A stretch of DNA of 64,000 bases from Rebecca billardiae RCC1528 (lineage: Eukaryota; Haptophyta). A model generated the notes under the pieces. That model did no database searches, was not told the DNA's origin, and worked only from the letters and a program-made list of their open reading frames with translations. Each line of letters opens with the position of its first letter. Positions within the stretch are counted from its first letter, which is position 1. Shown here piece by piece: positions 32,240-42,237 of this stretch. The position numbers and the translations under genes are program-made. Where the stretch lies: positions 1,798,001 through 1,862,000 of the forward strand of contig OZ251225.1 of the NCBI GenBank assembly GCA_965240325.2, given 5' to 3'.

Positions 32240-33943
32240 ATGGCTGACAAACCGCCCCGCCCGCGTTGCGGTCCGCACGTAGTGCTGCACGCGTGCGCAG
32301 CGGTCGATGCCGCGGACGCCGCAGTGCTTTACGCAGCTTTTCGCGCGCTCGAGGCGTCCTCGATCGGCGTGGGGCCATCCACAATGGGCACGCTTGCGCT
32401 CGCACAGTCGATGGCGATGGCGGCGGCTGCGCCCGTGTGGGGTGTGCTCGCAGACATGTGCCCGCGCCGCGCGGTCCTCACCGCAGGCATCGCCTCCTGG
32501 GCCGCCACCTCGTGGCTCACCGCGAGCTCGACGTCCCTTGCCATGCTCGTCACCTCGCGCGCCCTCAGCGGCGTCGGTCTTGCCATCATTGGTCCGTTCT
32601 CCTTTGCGATTCTGGCTGAGCTCCACGAGTCGGACGCGCGCGGCGGCGCGTACGGCTGGCTCGCGCTGAGCGCGACGGCCGGCTCGGCGTTCGGCTCGAC
32701 AGTCACCACGCTCATCGCCTCGCGCACGCTGCCCGGCGCCGTGGAGGGCTGGCGCGCCGCGTTTGCGCTGATGGGTCTTCTCGCGCTGCAGCTGGTGCCC
32801 GTGGCTGGCTTGCTGCTGCCGCAGCTCCCGCCGCCGCGGCACGTGGCGGAGCGCGCAGTGGCAGGCGGGGCGGCGGGCGGGTCGGCCGAGCGCCACGACT
32901 CCCGCACCACGCTCGCCGCGTGCTTGCCCCGCTGCGCGCTCCGCGTGGAGAGCGCGCGCGAGCTCGCAGCGCTGGTGACGACCAACCGCACGCTGATGCT
33001 GATCACGCTGCAGGGGCTTCTGGGTAAGATCCCTTGGCAGGTCTTTGGCTTCCTCACGCTGTGGCTGCAGTACTCCGGGCTGCCCGACGTGTACGCCGCG
33101 CTCGTGCCCAACGCGTTCCACCTCGGCGTCGCGCTCGGCAGCGCGCTCGGCGGCGTCGCATCCGACGTCGCCCACCGGCGCAGCGCAGCACACGGCCGTG
33201 TGTTTGTCGTCCAGTTTGCGGACCTCGTCAGGCTGCCACTCGCACTCGGGCTGTTCGCGCGCGGCGCGGGGACGGGCGTCGACGCGGGCGCGGGGCTGGC
33301 GCAGCTCTCCGCGCTGCTGCTCGCGCTCGGCCTCTTCGCCCCGTGGGTCGGCATCGCCAACAAGGCGATCCTCGCCGACACGTGCCCCGCCCGCGCGCGC
33401 GCCTCGACCATTGGCTTCAACGCAGCGCTCGAAGGCATCTTCAGCGCGCTCGTCGGCGGCCCGGCCGTTGGGCTGCTCGCCGAGCGGGTCTTCGGGTACG
33501 AGCAGCCAACGCACGGGCTGGCCATCGCGCAGATGGAGCCGGCGCTCCGGCAGCGCAACGCGCGTGCGCTCGGCCGCAGCCTGCTCGTGCTCACCATCGT
33601 GCCGTGGAGCGCGTGTCTCCTCATCTACACGTGCGTGCACTGGACGTTTGCCGCAGACGTTCAGCGCGCGCGCGCCGCGGAGCACCTGGGCGTCGCGCTC
33701 GGGGCGCCGAGCCTCGGCGGTGCGGAGCCGGGGTGCTTGGGGCCGGGCGATGAGGCCTGCGCCCACGCCGTTGAGCGCGTGCCGCTCCTGGCAGCCACGG
33801 CCTGCGGCGGGGAGGCCAGCCCACAGGGCCTGCGCCATCCGGCCGCAGCGGCGGCGGTCGTCTCAAGCCCGAGCTTGTCAACCGGCCGGCGGAGTGGCAG
33901 CGCGCGAGCCAGGTGCGCGGAATCGGCGGGCACTACTGCGTGA
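32240..33943 (+). CDS. Major facilitator superfamily transporter
   Basis: Product of 567 residues, starting at the ATG at 32240 rather than an upstream GTG inside the dispersed repeat. About twelve hydrophobic helices are visible in two halves separated by a hydrophilic central loop (around residues 205-250). The loop between helices 2 and 3 has the MFS signature GVLADMCPRRAVLTAG (motif A, GxxxDxxxRR), with a weaker equivalent in the second half (GGVASDVAHRRS). The general look is that of spinster-like or sugar-phosphate/organic-anion MFS carriers, but the substrate cannot be told. The C-terminal ~90 residues after the last helix are Ala/Gly-rich, hydrophilic and probably cytosolic. It lies divergent to the giant gene and upstream of the STPGR gene. 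Confidence 0.85.
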   Translation: MADKPPRPRCGPHVVLHACAAVDAADAAVLYAAFRALEASSIGVGPSTMGTLALAQSMAMAAAAPVWGVLADMCPRRAVLTAGIASWAATSWLTASSTSLAMLVTSRALSGVGLAIIGPFSFAILAELHESDARGGAYGWLALSATAGSAFGSTVTTLIASRTLPGAVEGWRAAFALMGLLALQLVPVAGLLLPQLPPPRHVAERAVAGGAAGGSAERHDSRTTLAACLPRCALRVESARELAALVTTNRTLMLITLQGLLGKIPWQVFGFLTLWLQYSGLPDVYAALVPNAFHLGVALGSALGGVASDVAHRRSAAHGRVFVVQFADLVRLPLALGLFARGAGTGVDAGAGLAQLSALLLALGLFAPWVGIANKAILADTCPARARASTIGFNAALEGIFSALVGGPAVGLLAERVFGYEQPTHGLAIAQMEPALRQRNARALGRSLLVLTIVPWSACLLIYTCVHWTFAADVQRARAAEHLGVALGAPSLGGAEPGCLGPGDEACAHAVERVPLLAATACGGEASPQGLRHPAAAAAVVSSPSLSTGRRSGSARARCAESAGTTA

Positions 33944-34261
33944 GGCAGAGCAGTGTATCAGGTCATCGTCGTCATACATGCGTCGCGCGGGCATGCGTGT
34001 ACAAGAGATCGACGGCGGCGGCACAGCCTGGGACTGCCCGTGGATGCACAGTGGCCGCCCCGTGACTGGCCTGCGCCATCTGAGCATCTCGTCATTGGTT
34101 ATCGTAGTCATATCGTTACTTTTTCGTCGTCATATGGTAGTCAGAGCGCCTGCTGCAAGGGTCGTCTCGTGACTCTCGTCGCCGCTCGTCGTTTCACGTG
34201 CTGCTCGCTTGCCGAACGGCGCGTGTTACTGTGGCGGGAGGATTAAAGGAAGGACGTCGTC
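33944..34261. other. Short intergenic region
   Basis: Gap of 318 bp between the MFS stop and the STPGR start on the same strand. No further gene or repeat seen. Confidence 0.5.
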
Positions 34262-35032
34262 ATGCTGGCGCCCGCGCCTCGCGGCTCGACTGTGCTGCCT
34301 GCCGGCGTCCGGCCGCAGGACCAGTACAAGCCGTTCCGCGACACATTGACCGGTCGCGCCCCGGGGCATCAAGCCGAGCCCAACTTCTACTCCGTCCGCG
34401 ATGACCGGCGATATTGGACGGGGACGGAGGGCACCGGCCGTGACGGGCGCACGCACACGTTCTCCCAATCGGGCCGCTTTGCGCACATGCTCGTCCCCGG
34501 CGGCGGGATCGCGGCCACGCACCGCCAATACACCACGCCTGACGTTTACGGGGGCGTTGGCTCCTCGCTTAGCCGCACCTGCTCTGCTGTCATGGTGCCG
34601 CGATCCACGTTTTTGCCTGAAGACCGCGACAGCGGCCCACGGCCCGCAACTGCGGAACATGTGGGCCCGGGGGCGTACTCACCTCACCAGCGCCCAATCA
34701 CGGCAGGCGCATGGCACACGTCGCGGCGCGGCGTGCCGCGCCGCTCCCACGCCTTCGCCTCAACACTGCCGCGCACAGACAACTTCCGCAGCGCATCGCG
34801 AGCGGGCGAAGCAGATCCGGATCCGCTCGATGTCTCCTACGTGTCCACGATCGCACCCCGAGGCGCCCTGACGCCGGGGGGCGGATACAGCTTCGGTCGG
34901 GATTCGCGCTTTTTCCGGCGCGAGGAGATCGTCCCGACACCCGGGCCGGGGGCGTACGACAAGGGCCCAGGTCCGTTCGCCCCAAACAAGCGTGCTCGTG
35001 ACGACCAACGTAAGCTGCGAGTACGTCGCTGA
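34262..35032 (+). CDS. Sperm-tail PG-rich repeat (STPGR/SHIPPO-like) protein
   Basis: Product of 256 residues without introns in this model. It contains the short STPGR signature at least twice: VGPGAY at residues 134-139 and TPGPGAY at 226-232 followed by KGPGPF at 234-239. A more degenerate Pro-Gly turn (LTPGGGYSFG) lies near 203-212. The remainder is basic and low in hydrophobic residues, as usual for these proteins. STPGR proteins are associated with cilia and flagella and often bind or stabilise axonemal microtubules. That role is family knowledge; nothing here shows localisation directly. It sits about 3 kb from the start of the giant putative ciliary protein on the opposite strand. Confidence 0.75.
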   Translation: MLAPAPRGSTVLPAGVRPQDQYKPFRDTLTGRAPGHQAEPNFYSVRDDRRYWTGTEGTGRDGRTHTFSQSGRFAHMLVPGGGIAATHRQYTTPDVYGGVGSSLSRTCSAVMVPRSTFLPEDRDSGPRPATAEHVGPGAYSPHQRPITAGAWHTSRRGVPRRSHAFASTLPRTDNFRSASRAGEADPDPLDVSYVSTIAPRGALTPGGGYSFGRDSRFFRREEIVPTPGPGAYDKGPGPFAPNKRARDDQRKLRVRR

Positions 35033-36480
35033 AGTGATTCGTCCAGGTGGCAGACAGTCTATGATCTCTACTACGCCGATCTTCGTCGGGTAGTGAATAA
35101 GGAAGTCGAGGGCGCACGGCCCTTTGTCATTCACGCGGCTCGTGAGCAAACTCGTCCACTGAAACTGCTCGGTACCGTCGTTATGTGAGTGCCCGTCAAG
35201 TCCGACTTACAGAATTAATACAGTGTGAACTCATGATACTGGCGGCGCACGCGCGGATTAATTAGAGCGTAGAATATTCGGACGACTATATATATACTGA
35301 TTCGATTCGCGGCGGGCCGCACTCGGACTCGCGGTGTATAAATTGCGGTGCCACGGGCCAGCGTGCCGACGCTGCTGCGAGAAATGAAGACGCCTGACGC
35401 CGAATATAATTCGTTCCGGTTTCGCGGTGTATAAATATCACTATAAATAAATTGCGGTGCCACGGGCCAGCGTGCCGACGCTGCTGCGAGAAATGAAGAC
35501 GCCTGACGCCGAATATAATTCGTTCCGGTTGGCGCAGTTCGGCGGCGCGCGGTACAGTAGCTAGGCACTTAAGTCGGGACTAGCTAAATCGGTCTGTATC
35601 ATTTAAACATAATATTTATAGAGAATATTTAATATATATGAGCCATTCTCACGACCGTCGTGCGCTGCTGACCGTACCCCCATATTCTAAAATTATTCCG
35701 TGCCAGATCACAGGCAGACAGGTCAGGAAGTCTATAATTGAAGTGAGTTGGGACGTGGGAAGTGGAACTCGTGCTCGGAGACTCAGTGACTACTGAGTAG
35801 TCCGAGTCGGCGAGTGACGGCGACTACAGTTTATGACTAAGAATAAGAGACGCACACAGCTCAGGCAGGCGAGATTACAGTGAGTACAGCAGCGAATTCA
35901 GATACGGTAGTGATTGATGACTGATTCCGAGAGGCAGGCGGCGCGCAAGATGGTATTGATATTAGTTACAAGACCCGGACTGCCACTGCCGAGTGCAAGC
36001 ACTTCGGCCGCAGGGCGTCCGGCGCGAGACTCACTGAAGCCCCAGTGCGGCCGAAGTCCTCAGATTGAGATGGCCGCTTCGACGGCCAGCCCATCTGAGT
36101 CTGACCCACTCCGTGCGCCCACGGCAGAGTACCGGACCGTCGGGGCGTCACAGTCGCGGCCAGATTCATGTGCCAACTACTCGGGCGCCAGGTACGTGTG
36201 CTTGGTGCGCGTGTTGCCCCATTCGCTCGTGCGTGCCCACTCTACCGCCACCGGAGGGCTCCAATCGCAGTCTTGCAGTATAACCCCGTAGGTAATGAAT
36301 AAAGCAACGCCGCGCATTAAGCTCAAGCTGGGGCGCTCAAAGACGATATCTACTACGCCCTCCTGGTCTACACGTGCCTCGAACGCAGGCATGGGCACTG
36401 CACACTGCGAGCGCAGCAGGGCAAGGTGGCAGAGCGCTGACTGAGTGACCGTGGCTCACCTCGGCTGCCGCCATGTAGGG
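35033..36480. other. Gene-free stretch with repeats and small palindromes
   Basis: Apart from the 109-bp duplication and copy b of the dispersed 48-bp repeat (35825-35875), I see no gene. Small inverted repeats occur, e.g. ACTTCGGCCGCA at 36001-36012 with TGCGGCCGAAGT at 36046-36057. A segment near 35067-35125 resembles, inverted, 53028-53085 (shared words GGGTAGTGAA and GGCGCACGGCCCT), so another old dispersed repeat is likely. Confidence 0.55.
35340..35530. repeat. 109-bp tandem duplication
   Basis: A stretch of about 81 bp beginning AATTGCGGTGCCACGGGCCA at 35341 is repeated without obvious change from 35450, a shift of 109 bp. The intervening ~28 bp is AT-rich and also contains a GCGGTGTATAAAT word present before the first copy. 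It lies in a gene-free stretch. Confidence 0.9.
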
Positions 36481-36492
36481 CTTGTCGATTGT

Positions 36493-36585
36493 CGAACACC
36501 GCCGGTGTTCGTTACACCGCCCTTGGTCGAACGTCGTCGGTTAAACCGACGACGTTCGACCAAGGGCGGTGTCACGAACTCCGGC
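36493..36585. repeat. Large perfect palindrome with a smaller palindrome beside it
   Basis: 36514-36572 is a perfect inverted repeat with 29-bp arms and a single central base (arm starts ACACCGCCCTTGGTCGAACG). Arms extend a further ~12 bp on each side with two mismatches. Immediately left, 36493-36511 is a second perfect palindrome (CGAACACCG-c-CGGTGTTCG). Neither is a terminator of an identified gene. Confidence 0.93.
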
Positions 36586-36969
36586 TCGGTTTGGCGCGAA
36601 CGACGACGACAACTGACAATCGGCTACAGTTTACTAAGTATAAGAGACGCACACAGCTCAGGCAGGCGAGATTGACGCCCGCCAACTGTCACCGCCAACT
36701 GTCAGCCCCGGCGGGCTTCTCCCGGGCAGGCTGTGTCGGCGCGCCGGGTGCGCGCGAAGCGTCATTTTGCTGGTGTGGAGCTGCAGTCATGCCTGAGCCG
36801 CGCGTGCGGCGCTGGCACAGCCTGGCAGACTTGCGTAGGGGCGGGGCCTCAGGCACCGCAGGCGTCGGGGCTCTGGGCTGGTCAGGAGCGGGGGCGCCAG
36901 GCCAGAGAGACAGTACTACCTACCTACGACACCGCCCTTGCTACGACAGATGGGTACAAGCACCTGCAA

Positions 36970-38680
36970 CAAGGGTATGGAGCGCTCGTTGGAACTTGAC
37001 GCCGGTTTGGCGCCCGCGCGGCGAGGGCGACGACGGGCGTACACGGGGCCCGCGGCGGCGGGAAGCGCGCGGGCGCGGCCGAGAACGGCACGGTCCGGAC
37101 GCCTCTCGCCAGCCGCGGACGCGCACCGCGCCTCCTCCTCGCACGCTGCTAACTTGATCCGGGTTGAACGGTGGTTTTGCTGCCGACCAGCTCAAGTTCC
37201 ACGGCTGGTCAAGGTTCGGCTTGCGACTTCGCCGCTGGTGCTTGCAAGAAGGTACACGAGTTGGTCGAACTCCCACGCACCCGCTCTGCGCTCGTCGACG
37301 CCCTCTGAAGGTGACTCGGGGTGCATGCCGGGCAGTGGAATGCAGTGGTTCGGCGTTGCCTCTCAGTCGTCCAGCGCGTAGGCCATGTAACGCGGGTGTG
37401 GTGCGCGCATGGCCCGGTAATTCGGTCGCGGCATGTCTGTCTGGGCTGCCCAAGGCCTGCCGCACCGCAAAGCGAGCGCTCAGGAGCGTGTGCCGACCGT
37501 GCCAGCCCCGCCGAGATGGGGCACTTCGCTGGGAAATGCGGTGTCAAGTTCCACCCCCGCTCAAGTTCCAACGAGCGCTCCATAGTAAGGGTGAGCAACT
37601 CCGCTGGCGACAGCCGCGACGGTCGGGAGCCCTCTGTTTGCCGCGAGCGGAGCGGAGCGAGTGCTACAGCCGCGGAGGGCGCTGAGGCCGCGCACGGCGT
37701 GAGGCGCGGCGTCGGCCGAGTCGGTCCGCGGAAGATGCGCGGCGCTCGGCCCGCTGCGCAGCGGCAGTGCGCCTCACTTTGCCCCGAGCGCCGTCCTCCG
37801 CGTCGCCTCCTTCCCGCCTTGGAGCAGCACGCATGTGCGCGCCGCCACCTTGAAGGCGGCACGGGCTTGCTCAGACGACCGCGCGCGCGTGGCGCGCGAC
37901 TTGGACGGCTGCGCGCGCGCGCCGCCGCGGTGCAAGGTAGCGCCGCCGCATGCGCGCGCCGTGCCAGCGCGAGAGCGTGTGCGCGGACCTGAGTGCGACC
38001 TCACACACATGTCGAATGCTGCTTGGCATCCGACTTGCGGACTGACGGGAAGCTGGAAAAGACAGCGGCGTGAGTGTTGGTACCATCGATGCGGAGCCTT
38101 AGCGTCCACTTGCATTCGTGCTGAGAAGGAATAAACAAGACTAGTCCTTCGTCCTGGGTATCCAATGTCACTCAACACCTCGCTGATCGACCCGACGAGT
38201 GCCAGCGTGAGGCACAGCAAATCATTCGTGAGAGCAAGCAGACAAGCGAGCACTATGCTCATGAGATGGCCGTGAGCAAAGGCTCGCGCGGGCACGGCGC
38301 GTGCATGCGGCGGCGCTACCTTGCACCGCGGCGGCGCGCGCGCGCAGCCGACCAAGTCGCGCGCCACGCGCGTGCGGTCGTCTGAGCAAGCCTGTGCCGC
38401 CTTCAAGGTGGCGGCGCGCACATGCGTGCTGCTCCAAGGCGGGAAGGAGGCGACGCGGAGGACGGCGCTCGGGGCAAAGTGAGGCGCACTGCCGCTGCGC
38501 AGCGGGCCGAGCGCCGCGCATCTTCCGCGGACCGACTCGGCCGACGCCGCGCCTCACGCCGTGCGCGGCCTCAGCGCCCTCCGCCGCTGTAGCACTCGCT
38601 CCGCTCCGCTCGCGGCAAACAGAGGGCTCCCGACCGTCGCGGCTTGTCGCCAGCGGAGTTGCTCACCGTTACTACCCTTG
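36970..38680. mobile_element. Foldback transposable element with ~397-bp inverted arms
   Basis: Left arm is 36970-36977 plus 37585-37973 (split by the MITE); right arm is 38283-38680. The arms are near-perfect reverse complements: the right arm read on the minus strand begins CAAGGGTAGTAACGGTGAGC and the left, with the MITE removed, begins CAAGGGTAGTAAGGGTGAGC. The 309-bp centre (37974-38282) has no recognisable gene. Flanks CCTGCAA (left) and CCTGTAA (right) form a possible 7-bp target duplication with one mismatch. It is non-autonomous; open frames in the arms are mirror images of each other, not genes. Confidence 0.9.
36978..37582 (-). mobile_element. TA-flanked TIR element (MITE), copy 2, nested in the foldback element
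   Basis: 605 bp, inverted relative to and nearly identical with copy 1 (4517-5123). Ends are TGGAGCGCTCGTTGGAACTT and its reverse complement, flanked by TA at 36976-36977 and 37583-37584. Removing it and one TA restores the foldback terminus, so the insertion is later than the foldback element. Confidence 0.93.
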
Positions 38681-38777
38681 CCTGTAAGCAGTTCTTGAAT
38701 GCGTACCCCCATATGATTATGATAACGCGCCCATCAGAGGCGTGCGAGCCAAGAACCAAGGTGGTCGGCCTATCCGT

Positions 38778-41163
38778 ATGGCGCTCCCGCGGGCGCTCGT
38801 CCGCACCTTACTCAGGCGAGTGGCCCGTGTTCGCGCGGCAGCAGACGAGAGCGCCCCGCACGAGGCGGATGGCGTGGCAGCGGACAGCCAAATGAGGCGC
38901 TCGTCCGACGCGGAGAGGGCGTTGATCACGGAGGAAATCTCCGTGGACGTGGCAGCCCCAAAGCTCACGCGCTTCTGCGCCTTTGCGGACTCGGACTTGG
39001 AGCAGGGCTACCGAGCTGTGCTTCGCCCGCACTTCGTGGGCGCGGTGCTGAAGCTCAGCATCGCCGTGTTCGCCCTGGCGACGCCGGCGCTCGTGTCCAA
39101 TGCCTTCACCCGCGCGTACTGCCCTGAGGTGAACCTGGTGCTCGCCGTGCTCCTCGCCACTCCTATTCTCGGCTTGCTCGTCATCAGCGTGCTCGCCTGG
39201 CGCGTGGAGCGAATCTCACTCCGGGTGGTCGAGTGGGTGTCGACGGCGTGCTTCAGCGTCATCGCCCTGCGCCTCATCATCTTCAATCCCGACCGCACGA
39301 TGGCCATGCTGTGCGATCCTGAGTGGGAACTGCCTGGCCGGCACGGCACGCTGTTCGTCCGCGGCTTTGCCGTGATGATCGCGACGGGGCTCTTCACGCC
39401 CATCAACCTCGTGCAGTACACTGTCATCCTTTGCAGCGTGATGGGGAGTTTCGTGCTCGGCGAGGTGCTGCTGCCCCTCGACGAGCCGATCGTTGCAGAG
39501 CTCGGTGATCTGGCGCCGAGCGCGATCATTGTGATGGTCGGCCTCTGGCTTGGCGTGAGGCACCGCATGCGCACAGACCGCGGCCAGTTTCACTTCCGCC
39601 TGCAGCTGATCGAGCGCGCCAGACTGTGGCGCGTGGCGAAGAAGGGCGAGCTCGAGGCGGAAGCGCGCGCGGCGCGCGCTGCGTCAAACGCTCGCGCGCG
39701 GCTGATCCGCGTCGTGATGCACGACCTGCGGAGCCCGCTACTCGCCGTGCGCAACCTGGCGGACACGCTCGCGGACATGAAGCCCGCGGCGTGGCCGCTG
39801 CGAGAGCGCGAGATCTACCGCACGCTCAACGCGCTGCAGACGTGCACCGCCCTCATGGAGGGCATCGTGTCGGACATGCTCGGTGCGCGCGCGCGACACA
39901 CGTGCGGCACGCGTGGGCGCGCGCCGCGCGCGCTCGCCAACTGACGCACTGCGACCATCCGCGCGCGTCCGCAATCTGCGCCGCCGCGCCGTAGACTTTG
40001 AGCGCATCGACTCGGGCCGCATGGTTCTCGTCGCACAGCCCTTCCTCCTCGCACACCTCCTGCGCGACGCCGAGCTCTCACAGTACCCCCTTGCGCAGCG
40101 CAAAGGGGTGCGACTGGTGGCCGAGCAGCTGCCGCCGGAGCTGGAGCAGGCGTGCTTCGTGGGCGACCGGCGCCGGCTGTTGCAGTGCCTGTGCAACGGG
40201 CTGAACAACGCGATCAAATTTTCGCACGCCGGGCAGACCGTCACGATGAGCGCACAGGCCATGCCGCTGTCGCCAGTGCGAGAGGCCACCCCGGACGAGG
40301 CCGGGCTGCTCACCGGGGTGGATGTGGTGGTGGCAGACGAGGGAGAGGGCATCTCCGCGGAGGAGCTCGCCGTGCTCGACAGTGGCGACGCCTTCTCGCA
40401 GGTGGGCCGCGGGCAGCTGCAGGGCAACGGCGGCACTGGCCTCGGGCTCAACATCGTGCGCCAGCTGCTCGAGATGCACAACGGCTCGCAGCTCCGGCTG
40501 CACTCAGCGGGCCACGGACAAGGCACATCCTTCACCATGGCGCTGCGGCTCCCGGTCGGCGTCTTGACAGCCCTGAACGGCGCGGCCACCAGCATCCGGC
40601 GCAGCTCGACAGACTTCACCCATGGCTCGAGAGTATCCGGCGGCGAGAGCGGTCAGTCGCCCTCTGTGCAACTGTCGACTGGGACGGAGCTGTCCACGCT
40701 CGGCTTCGACTCGGTACCAGCCGCGCCGGAGGCCGCTGAACTGGCAGTACCTCCGGTGCGCTGCTTGCACGCGGAGGACGATCTGATGCTGCAGATGACG
40801 CTCGGCGCGCGTCTCTTCACGAAGGAAGGCGTCGCATGCGACGTGGCGGAGAACGGGCAGGCCGCTGTCGAGCTCGTGCAGGCCGCGATCCAGAGGGGGC
40901 AGCCCTACGACCTGCTCGTCGTGGACAACCAGATGCCGCTGCTCACGGGCGCTGAGGCCACCAAGCAGATCAGAGAGCTCGGCTTTGGCGGCATCATCAT
41001 CGGCATGACGGGAGACCCGACTGGCTCACCCGACCGCGCGGACTTTGAATCCTCGGGGCTCGACGTGTGCGTGGACAAGACGATCGAAGGCATGGACGTG
41101 GTCTCTGCGCATATCGCTCAGCTGCTCGAACGACGAGATCGGAGACGTCGTCTCTCATCCTAG
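38778..41163 (+). CDS. Hybrid sensor histidine kinase, tandem copy 1
   Basis: Exons 38778-39882 and 39995-41163; the 112-bp intron (donor GTGCGC, acceptor GTAG, phase 1) restores the reading SDML-DFERIDSGRM. Product is 757 residues. In order: hydrophilic N-terminus; about six membrane helices between residues ~95 and 265; dimerisation/H-box VVMHDLRSPLLAVRNLADTL with His ~315; N-box CNGLNNAIKFSHAG; G1 DEGEGIS; G2 GTGLGLNIVRQLLEMHNGS; a Ser/Thr-rich linker; receiver domain with acidic pair AEDD, phospho-acceptor Asp ~679 in VVDNQMPLLTG, GMTGD Thr and VDKTI Lys. All catalytic landmarks are present, so an active membrane phosphorelay sensor is expected. The membrane part is not a recognised sensor family. 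Start is the ATG shared with copy 2, where homology begins. Confidence 0.88.
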
Positions 41164-42237
41164 AGCACCGTGCCCTGACTGAGCGCGGCGCAGCCGCCAA
41201 CGGCCAGGCGCTGGGCCGCATCGTCGGGCCGCTTGGCGCTTTGCGGGTCAATTTGTCGCCTTTACCCGCTGCGCCAGGTAGCCCTTCAGCCTTCTGCCTA
41301 GCAGTGCTGTGACCTGTGTCCCTGGCACGGCGGCCTGTCCCGGTCGTGGGCTGTGGCAGCACACCGTCGGCGTCGGTGCGCGGCGCCTGGCCGCGGCCGT
41401 CTGCCCGGGACCGCTGCTATCTGCGTGACTGCGTCTAGCGGTCGTACCGCGATGTATCATGCATGGTGCGACGCCGGGGCACAGCCACAGTCGCGTCGCG
41501 GAACAAGTACGTTCAAGTATTAGTGCCTAGTGCGGTCGGAGTCTGGCGTCCGCGCCGACGATAACGATTAAAAGTCGTCAGCTGGAAATTCTGGAAACGG
41601 ACTAACTACGCTCAGGAAACCCATATATATCGTCAACTGCACCAAGCGGAGCGACTGCCGTCGCTGGGGACCAGCCCTTCGCAGCCCTTTATGGCCCGCG
41701 GTGCAGGGCGGATTGCGCGTAGCGTGTCAGACTCAGAGCCCCGCCGGGGGCCCTCACTACGTTGTCAAACAAAAAGATCTTTCGATCAAAGAAAAGGGGA
41801 CCGGCGACGATTAATTGAGGGCTGTTGGAGGGTGAGTTTTCGCTAATTTTCGAGGGGTACACCGTACATTGCTGTCTATTACCGCAAGACGCGATTGACG
41901 AAATAGGCGCGCCCAGACTCGTGAGTCAATAACTAACCGGTGGGCGTCACATTGTCAGTAAAGTTTACTGTTATTACATCATCGTCTACTCATCGACGTT
42001 GAAAACTTATTGGTCGCCGGTCATCCAAGCCCAAGGGCCGTATTGTTTTGACAAAGTGCATGTGCATGGGTCATATACTGATTACTGTTTCAAACTGCAT
42101 GTCGCGGCGTACCGAGCGCGCTGTTTGCTAGATCTCGCCTGCCTGAGCTGTGTGCGTCTCTTATGCTTAGTTACCGGTACAATAGCCCTGGACCGAGACC
42201 GCGTCGCGCTTTCGCACACGAGGATCGCTGGCCACTA
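41164..42237. other. Intergenic region between the kinase copy and the decayed region
   Basis: About 1.07 kb without a gene; moderately AT-rich around 41,500-42,000. It carries copy d of the dispersed 48-bp repeat at 42132-42180, ending about 58 bp before an ATG at 42238. A CAAGGGCCGTA word near 42030 matches the hairpin arm at 32052. Confidence 0.6.

Noticed and set aside
32219-33838. 539-codon minus-strand frame opposite the MFS gene
   Set aside because: Charged, Arg/Glu/His-dominated shadow of a GC-rich coding strand; the plus strand shows a clear twelve-helix transporter.
37321-38687. Open frames in the foldback arms
   Set aside because: The same peptides appear inverted in both arms; they are products of the repeat, not genes.
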